Part shown: positions 56,380-64,000 of the stretch, piece after piece
How the letters are laid out: the number at the start of each line of letters is the position of its first letter
Position numbering within the stretch: the first letter of the stretch is position 1
Origin: Vibrio sp. BS-M-Sm-2
Lineage (GTDB): Bacteria; Pseudomonadota; Gammaproteobacteria; Enterobacterales; Vibrionaceae
Length of the DNA: 64,000 nucleotides
Assembly: GCF_041504345.1 (NCBI RefSeq)
Contig: NZ_CP167894.1
Span: forward strand, 3,410,001-3,474,000
Direction of reading: 5' to 3'
Position numbers and translations under genes: made by a program
Notes under the pieces: generated by a model
Told to the model about the DNA's origin: nothing
The model's input: only the letters and a program-made list of their open reading frames with translations
Database searches by the model: none

Positions 56380-57432
56380 ATGCATTTCATAACTTGTTTT
56401 TCTTTAACTTTTTCTATTTTTTTGTCAACACAGAGTTTTTCTGAAGAGCTAAAAATTTTCACTTGGGAAGACTATATCTCTGACACTCTGATAGAAGAGT
56501 TTGAAGAACAGTACGGTCATACTGTTTCTCAAGTTTATTTTGAAAATGAAATGTTGCGTGATGCTGTTGTGTATTCAGGTAAAGCCCTAGCCTATGATTT
56601 GTTTATCATTGATGGGCTAACTATTGGCGAACTGGGCAAAGCAGGCACTTTAGGGGATTTGTCTAATACTTTGAAGGAAGGTAATTCAAACTTTACAGAG
56701 GTGTCTCGCAGAGCTTGCGGGGTGCATGGCATTCCGTACGCTAATGGTACCATGGGGGTCGCATTTCGGTCTTCAAGAGCTACCGAAGGTATAACCTCTT
56801 GGATGGACGTTTTCGACTACGCATTAGAGCACCCTCAAACTGTTGTGATTCCTGATGACGATGTAGATACCATTGCAATCGCATTATTGGCGTTAGGGTT
56901 CGATCCTATGACCGAAAATGAAGTCGAATTGGCACAAGCGTACAAACTGTTAATGAAGGTCCGTGAACAGCTATTAGTAATAAGAGCGGCTATTGGCTAC
57001 GCTCTAGATAAAAAATCTGGCTCTAAAATGGAAGTTGCCGTTATCTATTCAGGAGAAACAGAACAAATAGCGTCGTATACAGAGCAAGATGATTGGATCT
57101 ATACCATTCCTCAAGAAGGTACTTTGATGTGGCATGAATGCTTTAGTGTCCATAAAGACAGGCCTATTAGCAAAGCGTCGATAGAGTTCCTTAACTTTAT
57201 TAACACACCTGAAAGATCGGCATTAAATGCAGAAGAGATGTGGTTCGCAAGCTCGAACAGACACGTTTTGGGCTTAGCATCTGATGATTATCTGTTAGAT
57301 GAAGAGTTGTTCCCAACGGGATTAGACAGCGGTTCATCGTTTACCTATAAGACACTAAGCAAAGAAGCTTCAGACCTGAGAAGCCAAATACTCTTTGTTA
57401 TTCATAACCAAAGATATAAAACAAAAAAATGA
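56380..57432 (+). CDS. nspS: NspS-like periplasmic polyamine sensor (PotD family)
   Basis: 350 residues from the ATG at 56380, which has AGTAGG 6 bp upstream and begins a signal peptide (MHFITCFSLTFSIFLSTQSFSEE); an open TTG frame upstream is not leader-like. The mature part matches spermidine/putrescine-binding proteins: KIFTWEDYISDTLIEEFEEQYGH, GTMGVAFRS, AVIYSGET and EGTLMWHECFSVHKD. No ABC transporter adjoins it. Instead it overlaps a GGDEF-EAL gene by 4 bp (ATGA), exactly the nspS-mbaA arrangement of Vibrio cholerae, where the protein senses norspermidine and controls the partner. Confidence 0.75.
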   Translation: MHFITCFSLTFSIFLSTQSFSEELKIFTWEDYISDTLIEEFEEQYGHTVSQVYFENEMLRDAVVYSGKALAYDLFIIDGLTIGELGKAGTLGDLSNTLKEGNSNFTEVSRRACGVHGIPYANGTMGVAFRSSRATEGITSWMDVFDYALEHPQTVVIPDDDVDTIAIALLALGFDPMTENEVELAQAYKLLMKVREQLLVIRAAIGYALDKKSGSKMEVAVIYSGETEQIASYTEQDDWIYTIPQEGTLMWHECFSVHKDRPISKASIEFLNFINTPERSALNAEEMWFASSNRHVLGLASDDYLLDEELFPTGLDSGSSFTYKTLSKEASDLRSQILFVIHNQRYKTKK

Positions 57433-59819
57433 AACTGTCGCTAAAGATCAATTATATTCTGCTCCCTGTTATGGTGGTAATTTTCTCCATCGCCGGAGTG
57501 TTTTCGTATACCAGTCAAAAAATGCAACTGAACTCGTCGCTATCGGAACAATTACAAAGTGAACTTACTCATATCTCTCATGAGCTTAATGAAGCGCTTA
57601 GAGAGCTCGATTCTGCGATTAGAATGAGTCTAGAGAACTACTACATTCAAAAGTATCTTATTGAAATATATGATGACACTGCTCAATATTACACGGAGAA
57701 AGAGCTAACGGCTTATATCAATCAATTAAAGCTCAATCACAGTACGATCGAGAGCTTTGCTCTAGTGGATATTAATGGCAAAGAGCTTATCTACTTTAAT
57801 ACGTCGGACCCATTTGCAAAATACTCTGCTGATACGGTTGTGACGGATCACCTTGCTGCGATTCAACAAGCATTAGACTTGAAAGGTGTAGCTCGCGTTA
57901 ATGCCTCTACCTACAAACTGAACGATGGTGTTGAAGGCCCTGAATTTTTAGTTGTAAAGACATTTACACCCGAGCAGAGTTTTACTGTCCCAACCTTTTC
58001 TTATGGGCAGACATTACTTACTGCAGTAGTTCGCTCCAAAATTAGGCACTACAATGAATTTCAAGAGTCTGTGAGAAGTAAGCTTGATCCTGGCGCTCAA
58101 CTGATACTTAGACCTAATACTACCTCGCACTCGCTGGGGAACGAAGAACAGATAAAAGATATTACCCTGCCAGACTATGAATTGGGTTTTCAGTTAATAC
58201 ATGACTTATGGTCGATCAAAATTTGCCTATCTCAAATACACCTCAATAAGTTGTATAAACCCTTTCAACTTCTTTACGCTGTTATTGTTTTGTTAGTAAC
58301 GGCTGTCACTTTCTTACTACTAAAGTGGCTAATCGTAAAACAAATCATTAAGCCAGTGGAGAGACTGACTAAGAAAGTGGAGTCCGTAAATCATGATGGC
58401 TTAGTCTACATAGAGCGTTCCAAAAGTAACGACGAAGTCTCCATCCTTACCAATAAGTACATTAATTTGATTACTGATCTCGATGATCTGGCAAAAAGAG
58501 ACTCTCTGACGGGCTTACCAAATAGGAAAAAATTCAATCTAGATATCACGCGTATAATGAGTAACTGCACCGAAACAGATACAAAGTGCGCCGTTATCTA
58601 CTTTGATATTGATAACTTTAAACACGTAAATGACAAGTACGGACATCATGTTGGTGACCACTTATTCGTAGTGTTTGCAGAACGCCTTGTCGAGAGCTTT
58701 GTTGATTTTGAGTGGGGAAATCTAACTATCTCTGAGCTTGAGTTCGCCAGGCTATCTGGGGATGAGTTTGCCATCATAGTTGGTGGATTGGACGACTTAG
58801 ATATACTTACCGAATTTGCCCATCGAATTCTCTCTCTCTTTGAAGACGGCTTCGAAGTGGATGGTACTCAATTTGATATTGGGGTCAGTGTCGGTATTTC
58901 CGTTTACCCTGATGATGCTAACTCTGTCACCGAACTGGTTAACAATGCTGATTCAGCGATGTATGCCTGCAAAAATGTCGCGGGAAGAAACCATTATCAA
59001 TTCTACTCAAAAGAGATGGATAGAGAAATAAAGCGTCATACTCAAATTAATGAAGACTTGAAAGATGCGATTAAATCTAACGAGTTCTATCTAACCTATA
59101 TGCCAGTTTATGATATCGAAAAAGGTAAGATAAAAGGTGCAGAAGTTCTAATCCGTACAAGCCACGAGGCTCTTCTCTCCTACGGGCCAGCGGACTTTAT
59201 ACCTGTAGCAGAATCGTCAGGCTTAATTAAACATATTGATTATTGGGTTTTTGAAAATGCTTTGCAGAAGCTGTCCGTCTGGATAGAAGAGCTGAATTTT
59301 GATGGTACATTAGCGATTAATTTCTCATCCTGGCAACTCTCCAATTCCGACTTTGTCAATGTACTTTCTGGGTTACTGACGCGCTATGAGATTCCAGCCC
59401 ACATGGTTGAAATGGAAATCACCGAAACCTGCTTTATACCCGGTGATGAACAAAATATTGAGAGACTTAAGGCGTTGAAAGAACTTGGAGTGAAGGTTTC
59501 TCTTGACGATTTTGGTACCGGCTATACGGCCTTTAGCCAACTAATAAATTATCCTATTGATACGCTTAAGATCGACCGTATGTTTGTCAACGCAATTGAC
59601 TCTGAATCAACAGAAAAACAGCTTATTGAAGTGATCATAGAAATGGCCAAAATTTACGACCTCAATATCATTGCAGAAGGCGTAGAAACAGTGAGTCAGT
59701 TAGATTACGTTCGCAACAAAGGATGCCAGGAAGTACAAGGCTTCTTGCTATCTAAACCCTTAAAAGAAGATGATTTTATCGCAGCCTGGAAGAGAGGGAG
59801 TTTGCCTGAATACAGTTAA
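57429..59819 (+). CDS. mbaA: MbaA-like membrane GGDEF-EAL c-di-GMP enzyme
   Basis: 796 residues. The first membrane helix is at ~7-27, with a periplasmic sensor at ~30-280, a second helix near 283-303 (LYAVIVLLVTAVTFLLL) and a HAMP-like linker. The GGDEF domain carries SGDEF at residues 443-447. The EAL domain carries EVLIR near 572, ETCF, DDFGTGYTAFSQL, KIDRMFV and EGVET. The first motif is degenerate, so net activity is probably c-di-GMP hydrolysis, as known for MbaA. The NspS-like protein encoded just upstream would bind its periplasmic domain. Expected output is control of biofilm by external polyamines. Confidence 0.8.
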   Translation: MKLSLKINYILLPVMVVIFSIAGVFSYTSQKMQLNSSLSEQLQSELTHISHELNEALRELDSAIRMSLENYYIQKYLIEIYDDTAQYYTEKELTAYINQLKLNHSTIESFALVDINGKELIYFNTSDPFAKYSADTVVTDHLAAIQQALDLKGVARVNASTYKLNDGVEGPEFLVVKTFTPEQSFTVPTFSYGQTLLTAVVRSKIRHYNEFQESVRSKLDPGAQLILRPNTTSHSLGNEEQIKDITLPDYELGFQLIHDLWSIKICLSQIHLNKLYKPFQLLYAVIVLLVTAVTFLLLKWLIVKQIIKPVERLTKKVESVNHDGLVYIERSKSNDEVSILTNKYINLITDLDDLAKRDSLTGLPNRKKFNLDITRIMSNCTETDTKCAVIYFDIDNFKHVNDKYGHHVGDHLFVVFAERLVESFVDFEWGNLTISELEFARLSGDEFAIIVGGLDDLDILTEFAHRILSLFEDGFEVDGTQFDIGVSVGISVYPDDANSVTELVNNADSAMYACKNVAGRNHYQFYSKEMDREIKRHTQINEDLKDAIKSNEFYLTYMPVYDIEKGKIKGAEVLIRTSHEALLSYGPADFIPVAESSGLIKHIDYWVFENALQKLSVWIEELNFDGTLAINFSSWQLSNSDFVNVLSGLLTRYEIPAHMVEMEITETCFIPGDEQNIERLKALKELGVKVSLDDFGTGYTAFSQLINYPIDTLKIDRMFVNAIDSESTEKQLIEVIIEMAKIYDLNIIAEGVETVSQLDYVRNKGCQEVQGFLLSKPLKEDDFIAAWKRGSLPEYS

Positions 59820-60131
59820 AACATATGACACCATAGAATAAGGCTGGTTCTGAGTTTTGAAATAATATATCGCTTGGTGCTCACATTTTACCCGTGGCAT
59901 TTTCTAGTTTGAAAATGCCCCGTTGCGCGTTAACATAATTACTCAGTGGTAGATCGTGCCACTGAAATCACCTTACTTTTGCTCATGGTTTACAGATGAG
60001 AGGCCGTGACAGAAAACTCCCATTTTCTATCAAAATAGGGGTGTGTAGACAAAAAATCCATCCGCATGACTATTCAATAATACCATGGTCGTGTTAGCTT
60101 TTATCTGAAGATGGTTATAAGGATTATTAAT
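59820..60131. other. Intergenic region, no feature recognised
   Basis: 312 bp without a supported gene or clear terminator. AAGGA at 60118-60122 is the ribosome binding site of the next gene. Confidence 0.4.
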
Positions 60132-60902
60132 ATGGATTTCAGGAGCTTACACTTTCAACCAGAGCCAGTTCTGATATGTAACGTATGGGATGTGTTTAGT
60201 GCAGTTATAGCAGAGCAGGCTGGTTACCAATGTATCGGTACTTCCAGTGCAGCCATTTCTCGTATGCTTGGGTATTCAGATGGGGAAGAAATTTCCTTTT
60301 CTGAGTTGCACGATCTTGTAATTAAGATTAAGGGCCGAACAACCATTCCGTTGACTGTTGATATTGAGGCTGGTTATGGGGAAACAATATCTGAAATTTA
60401 TGACAATATTAAGGCGTTAGCTGAAATTGGGGTCGTTGGGATTAACATCGAAGATAGCGTAGTCATAGATGGAAAGAGAGTTCTAAAAGATCCATATGTA
60501 ATGGAAAATACCATCTCTGGTTTGGTAGCACTTTTACGTGCATCAGGTATTTCCATATTCTTGAACTCAAGAACAGATGCTTATTTAGTCAAAAGTGATA
60601 CTCCACTTGAGGAAACAAAGCTTCGTATATCCCTGTATCAAAAGGCAGGTGTAGATGGCATTTTTGTACCCTTTTTAGAGAAAAAAGAGGACATTAAGGT
60701 TCTTGCAGAATTCACAGAGTTACCTCTAAACGTAATGTGTACCCAACGTTTGCCTGACTTCAAGACTCTTTCTGAGTTAGGGGTAAAACGTATAAGCATG
60801 GGGAATTATGCTTATAGTAGGATCTATAAAAAACTAGAAAAAGACTTATTGAAAGTCGCGGATACTCAATCATTTGCACCACTTTTCAGTAATACAAATT
60901 GA
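60132..60902 (+). CDS. PEP mutase/isocitrate lyase superfamily enzyme
   Basis: 256 residues from the ATG at 60132 (AAGGA about 9 bp upstream); the frame is open 7 codons further. It is a TIM barrel of the superfamily: CNVWDVFSAVIAEQAGYQCIGTSSAA at the N-terminus, the metal site VDIEAGYG, then GINIEDSVVIDGKRVL and NSRTDAYL. The EDK...NS loop of true PEP mutase is missing, so phosphonate synthesis is unlikely. Oxaloacetate decarboxylase or a 2-methylisocitrate-lyase-like C-C lyase is more plausible. No pathway partner adjoins it. The base composition is more A+T-rich than upstream. Confidence 0.8.
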   Translation: MDFRSLHFQPEPVLICNVWDVFSAVIAEQAGYQCIGTSSAAISRMLGYSDGEEISFSELHDLVIKIKGRTTIPLTVDIEAGYGETISEIYDNIKALAEIGVVGINIEDSVVIDGKRVLKDPYVMENTISGLVALLRASGISIFLNSRTDAYLVKSDTPLEETKLRISLYQKAGVDGIFVPFLEKKEDIKVLAEFTELPLNVMCTQRLPDFKTLSELGVKRISMGNYAYSRIYKKLEKDLLKVADTQSFAPLFSNTN

Positions 60903-61131
60903 GTTAGAGGAAAGTAAAATCTCTTCTACATATCTCCAAGGAGAACGGTTTGTCCTACTCCGTTCACCTATGGCACCTAATTATGAGGTGCTGCACGGTG
61001 TTTAGCAGTACTCAAAGTTATCCGCACTTATCTAAATTAACAAAGTCGCTAGCTCAGAAATGTCCAAAAGTTTGTTAGAACCCCTCAGTAATGACAACAA
61101 TCGTGATGACCAAATTAAAAAGGAGGTCATC

Positions 61132-61728
61132 ATGGTAGTTTTCAACAAAACGAAACGAAGTGGCGTCAAAAAGCCTTTTCGGCTTGAGGAAATTTGGCGG
61201 ATCAGAACCAGATTAGAAATTGAAAATAATTTGATGCAGCTTGCGTTGCTCAACTTAGCTATTGATAGCAAACTTAGAGCAAGTGATTTGCTCGTTCTCA
61301 GAGTTTGCGATGTATCTTCGCAAGATAGGATATTTAACCGCGTTAAGCATATCCAGCGCAAAACAGATATTGAAGTTCAATTTGAGATAACGACAAGAAC
61401 TCAGCAGAGTCTAATGAAATGGATTTTGATGGCTTCGCTACATGACAGCAATTTTATTTTCCCAAGCCAAAGGCGAAAGCAACAACCGATTAGCTATTCG
61501 TACTATCGATACTTAGTGAGGAGATGGGCTTCTAATCTGGGGTTGGATCCTAACTTGTATGGCACTCACTCGATGAGGCGAACAAAAGCGACGTTAGTCT
61601 ACGCAAAAACGAAAAATATCCGAGCGGTGCAGCTACTACTTGGTCATACCAAGGTAGATAATACAATCCGCTATCTTGGGGTTGAATTAGAAGATGCATT
61701 GTTGCTTTCAGAAGGTACTGAGTGTTAA
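61132..61728 (+). CDS. Short tyrosine recombinase / integrase
   Basis: 198 residues from the ATG at 61132, set by a near-perfect AAGGAGG 5 bp upstream. Only the catalytic domain is present, about the size of FimB/FimE, with no N-terminal core-binding or arm domain. The full catalytic set can be read: R49 (SKLRASDLL), K77 (QRKT), H146 and R149 (GTHSMRRT), H172 (LLGHTK) and Y181 (TIRYLGVE). It could be an invertase-like or mobile-element integrase. No tRNA gene is nearby and no att site was identified. Two hairpins follow its stop. Confidence 0.85.
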   Translation: MVVFNKTKRSGVKKPFRLEEIWRIRTRLEIENNLMQLALLNLAIDSKLRASDLLVLRVCDVSSQDRIFNRVKHIQRKTDIEVQFEITTRTQQSLMKWILMASLHDSNFIFPSQRRKQQPISYSYYRYLVRRWASNLGLDPNLYGTHSMRRTKATLVYAKTKNIRAVQLLLGHTKVDNTIRYLGVELEDALLLSEGTEC

Positions 61729-61763
61729 TTGAAAAGGAACCTAAATACTTAGGTGTTTCAATT
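61727..61763. repeat. Two-part hairpin at the end of the integrase gene
   Basis: AATTGAAA (61727-61734) pairs with TTTCAATT (61756-61763), and inside it ACCTAA (61739-61744) pairs with TTAGGT (61749-61754). The left arm starts at the stop codon. There is no T-run, so it is not a normal terminator. It could be a recombinase-recognised structure. Confidence 0.5.
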
Positions 61764-61841
61764 GCCATTACGCTGAAAGTTGTTACCCATTCACCTCTAC
61801 ACTTGATTATTTTCAATACGTTAAGTACAAATACTACTAAT

Positions 61842-61870
61842 CTGTCCAAGGTTTAGAGTACCTTGAACAG
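61842..61870. repeat. Hairpin between convergent integrase and minus-strand operon
   Basis: CTGTCCAAGG / CCTTGAACAG, 10-bp arms with one mismatch and a 9-nt loop. It may end transcription of one or both flanking units, although the tails are only weakly T-rich. Confidence 0.4.
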
Positions 61871-61892
61871 ATCAGGTATACACAGTCTTAAA

Positions 61893-62123
61893 TTAAATCT
61901 TGGAATGTGTGTGTTTTTTCTTTGACTTGTGAGCTTTCATTGAAATTTTCAACACAAGTTGTTCTTGTTTAGTTGAAATGACCTGCTTAGTTAAAGCTTT
62001 GTGGTGTAGGTCCGTGATAAAGTTTTTTTCCCAAGGCGTAAGACGGTCAAACTTCAATAAAATAATGTCATTGAGTACATTGAACAACTCGTATTGGCTT
62101 TTATCCATTCGACTGCTAAGCAT
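61893..62123 (-). CDS. Small basic protein of unknown function, translationally coupled
   Basis: 76 residues. Its ATG follows the TGA of the upstream lipoprotein gene with no gap (TGAATG), strong support for coupled translation. The centre is amphipathic helical (YELFNVLNDIILLKFDRLTPWEKNFITDLHHKAL) and the C-terminus is very basic (KAHKSKKKHTHSK). I do not recognise the family. It is the last gene of the DUF1611-racemase operon. Confidence 0.55.
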   Translation of the reverse strand: MLSSRMDKSQYELFNVLNDIILLKFDRLTPWEKNFITDLHHKALTKQVISTKQEQLVLKISMKAHKSKKKHTHSKI

Positions 62124-62489
62124 TCAATTAGAGCAGTTAGCTAGAGAAATGACGTTAAGGCTTTCTACTTTATCATTTTTGCCTAAGGTAAAAATTCGAT
62201 AGGAAATCCCATATTCCAATAAAGGTCTTATTTCAATATTTTCACAAAAACTGACCGTTACTCGAGCAACTAATCTTTCCATATCTACAGTTTTCTTTTT
62301 TACGAAAACAATAGTAACAATATTGGCTTTTGATTTAGCACCCACAAGCGTGAGTGGTCCTAAATCTTGTGGCAGTTGGCTTGAGATAACCGTCGCTCTA
62401 TAATCGGCAAGCCCATTTGATTCCATTGGGCTTATCTGACAACCACTAAGCATGACACTGACGAAGATAATTACTGTTGTTCGTAGCAT
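62124..62489 (-). CDS. Small lipoprotein, possibly pilotin-like (AspS/GspS-beta type)
   Basis: 121 residues with lipobox VMLSGC (Cys17). The mature domain has two cysteines, in VSFCENIEIRPLLEYGISYRIF and in LANC near the end. That spacing and the C...LL..G..Y pattern recall type II secretion pilotins of the AspS/GspS-beta group. This is a loose memory-based match; no secretion genes are nearby. The gene starts inside the racemase gene (44-bp overlap), so it belongs to that operon. Confidence 0.6.
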   Translation of the reverse strand: MLRTTVIIFVSVMLSGCQISPMESNGLADYRATVISSQLPQDLGPLTLVGAKSKANIVTIVFVKKKTVDMERLVARVTVSFCENIEIRPLLEYGISYRIFTLGKNDKVESLNVISLANCSN

Positions 62490-63582
62490 TATGCGCTCCT
62501 TCTTCCTTTCTTCTCCCTTTAGGTGCCTTAAAATATTTATGGATATAACGTGAAGACATAGAAGATAAGAGCGCCCTGTAATCGAGACAGAATGTGACTG
62601 TTTCCCCTACAAATAGTGGTTTTTGTGAGGATTCAAGGACAAGATGATCACTGGTTGAAGACATTATCTTAATCCCATTCGGAGCCTTAAGCCCATTGAC
62701 ACAAACATCTTGGCGGCCTAATGCTACAATGGCTTGTGAGACCTCCCCTCTATCTTGAAGGCTTTCTTTTTCACCAAAAGCATTTAACCCTCGACTTCCC
62801 CAAGGCAAAGTCGGTTTAATCTTGGATTCAATCACTTCAGCGGTCAAAGAAACCGCATCCGTATGTAAGCCTTTGATATTTTCGTGCTCTAAAGGCTCAC
62901 AGCCTAAAAAAATGGCTTCTCCTATACGAAGGTTATTTACTCGAGTTAAGCCTGTTCTCTGAAGAGCCCAGTTAACTGAAGCAGAATTACCCCCTGAAAT
63001 AATTTCTAGACTGATCCCAAATGTAGCTTCAATTCCATCGGCAAGATCAGAAAGAATACTCATATTTTGATCATCTGGAGCGACACCATACCGACAGGCT
63101 AAATTCGTACCAATTCCTTTTATCGTGATGTTCGGTAAAGAAATAACTTCTCGGATAAAATCAATCACATGATTAGGCATCACACCTTCTCTGAGATCGC
63201 CAAGCTCAACCATAATAATAATATCGTGACGGCAATTTTGTTGTTCCGCTGCATGTGAAAGCCTCTGAATCACTTCAACTTCAGAGTTTAAACTCATATC
63301 ACTGTATTTTATTACGCTCGCCACTTCACTTAGCATGGGTGTACGTATCAGCATTTTAGGGATAGCAATGCCAGATTCAGTCATCTTTTGAAGATTTTCG
63401 ATTCTTGAATCGGCTAACATTGTTGCGCCAGCATCAATAAGAACTTGTGCGATGATAGGGTGGCCGAGGAAGGCTTTTGTTACAGGCGTGACAGATATGT
63501 TTTTCAGTGAGAGCTGACTAATCAGGTACTGAGCGTTATGGTGAACTTTCCCACAATCGATGTCTAACCTAGGGTAGTTCAC
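62446..63582 (-). CDS. PLP-dependent amino acid racemase, ornithine-racemase-like
   Basis: 378 residues with an alanine-racemase-type N-terminal barrel: PRLDIDCGKVHHNAQ, the PLP lysine K36 in VTPVTKAFLG, ADSRIENLQKM, MVELGDLREGVMP and EIISGGNSASVNWAL. The C-terminal part reads IVALGRQDVCVNGLKAP and SSTSDHLVLESSQ. This matches the Orr/ornithine racemase branch rather than Alr. Its start overlaps the DUF1611 stop by 4 bp. The C-terminal ~30 residues (KGRRKEEGAHNATNNSN) are an unusual polar tail that overlaps the lipoprotein gene. The substrate is unproven. Confidence 0.8.
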   Translation of the reverse strand: MNYPRLDIDCGKVHHNAQYLISQLSLKNISVTPVTKAFLGHPIIAQVLIDAGATMLADSRIENLQKMTESGIAIPKMLIRTPMLSEVASVIKYSDMSLNSEVEVIQRLSHAAEQQNCRHDIIIMVELGDLREGVMPNHVIDFIREVISLPNITIKGIGTNLACRYGVAPDDQNMSILSDLADGIEATFGISLEIISGGNSASVNWALQRTGLTRVNNLRIGEAIFLGCEPLEHENIKGLHTDAVSLTAEVIESKIKPTLPWGSRGLNAFGEKESLQDRGEVSQAIVALGRQDVCVNGLKAPNGIKIMSSTSDHLVLESSQKPLFVGETVTFCLDYRALLSSMSSRYIHKYFKAPKGRRKEEGAHNATNNSNYLRQCHA

Positions 63583-64000
63583 CCTTTTTCGGCCAGTTTA
63601 CTTGCTATTATAGGGAAGGCTGACGATACGATGTGCAACAGATGTTCGACAGGCTGTGATAATGCATCAGTAACCGGTAGACCAAATTCGGTAGTGTAAC
63701 TGTCTATCACACAGCGTGTTTCATCCAACGACATATCTTCATGATTCAGTGTTAGTCCAATAACATTGGTATTAGAAAACGTTTCGATAAGATTGATTTC
63801 TGAGGCAATCGAAGGCATTGGGCAATCAGGAAAATCACTACGATATAAACGTTTAGGGGCATGTTGCAGTATCACACCCGTTGGACAACTGCCACGTAAG
63901 ATAAAAGCGCTGGTTGAAAACGCAGGGTGACTCAAGGCTCCTTGCCCTTCAATAATTATCAGATCCGGATTTTCTTTTTCATAGGCCTGTACAATGACAG
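63579..64000 (-). CDS. DUF1611 family protein, C-terminal part (start beyond window)
   Basis: The frame is open to the window end, so the gene is truncated here; the TTG at 63935 is internal. Visible residues begin VQAYEKENPDLIIIEGQGALSHPAF and go on through LRGSCPTGVILQHAPKRLYRSDFPDCPMPSI and LTLNHEDMSLDETRCVIDSYTTEFGLPVTDAL. These match the C-terminal P-loop-like domain of DUF1611, the family of DgcN, a D-glutamate N-acetyltransferase. Coupling to an amino acid racemase gene supports a role in D-amino acid metabolism. Confidence 0.85.
   Translation of the reverse strand, partial: VIVQAYEKENPDLIIIEGQGALSHPAFSTSAFILRGSCPTGVILQHAPKRLYRSDFPDCPMPSIASEINLIETFSNTNVIGLTLNHEDMSLDETRCVIDSYTTEFGLPVTDALSQPVEHLLHIVSSAFPIIASKLAEKG

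Noticed and set aside
60132..60902. True phosphoenolpyruvate mutase starting a phosphonate pathway
   Set aside because: The diagnostic EDK loop is absent and no phosphonate genes adjoin.
1..64000. CRISPR arrays, rRNA, tRNA genes or complete insertion sequences
   Set aside because: No regularly spaced repeats, tRNA cloverleaf or transposase frame was recognised anywhere in the window.

Overview
The window looks like a chromosome segment of a marine Vibrio, most likely of the alginate-degrading Splendidus clade. This rests on gene content and protein similarity recalled from memory: Vibrio-type RTX adhesin repeats, KdgM-type porin, tandem PL17 lyases, an NspS/MbaA-like pair, DUF3332 and DUF3103-like proteins. 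No database search was run. No rRNA, tRNA or CRISPR array was found.

Layout. 1-9.1 kb: the 3' part of a giant type I-secreted RTX adhesin. 9.1-9.9 kb: a family 3 solute-binding protein. 10.2-36.3 kb: an alginate utilisation locus. It holds two closely related Na+/solute symporters, eda, kdgK, kdgF, two tandem PL17 oligoalginate lyases, a DEH reductase, a MATE transporter, two FadR-type GntR regulators, a KdgM-type porin, a chemoreceptor and a PL6 lipoprotein lyase. The pathway can be read end to end: PL6 cleavage outside the cytoplasm, porin, symporters, PL17 lyases giving monomers, KdgF linearisation, reduction of DEH to KDG, KdgK, then Eda to pyruvate and glyceraldehyde-3-phosphate. A palindromic motif of the form ATTTGTANTACAAAT recurs upstream of nearly every transcription unit and is the likely GntR operator. 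A cNMP/CBS/DUF294 protein with a DnaQ-like exonuclease and a YwqK-like repeat protein lie inside the locus.

36.4-49.5 kb: MsrA-like protein, two overlapping GTPase genes, the tryptophanase gene with an unannotated TnaC-like leader peptide, two LysR regulators, a Dabb protein, a DUF3103-like protein, an MltF-like lytic transglycosylase and a DUF3332 lipoprotein.

49.5-56.1 kb: a protocatechuate/gallate meta-cleavage operon (ligJ, ligK, galD, ligI, ligA, ligB). It diverges from a shikimate/quinate dehydrogenase and a type II dehydroquinase. ligA is out of frame at a canonical A AAA AAG slippery heptamer, where a -1 shift restores the full protein. The cluster has neither a 3-dehydroshikimate dehydratase nor LigC, which makes a route through gallate worth testing.

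56.4-64 kb: a more A+T-rich, accessory-looking end. It has an NspS/MbaA-like polyamine-sensing c-di-GMP pair, a PEP mutase/isocitrate lyase superfamily enzyme, a short solo tyrosine recombinase, and an unusual minus-strand operon: DUF1611 protein (cut by the window end), ornithine-racemase-like PLP enzyme, pilotin-like lipoprotein and a translationally coupled small protein.
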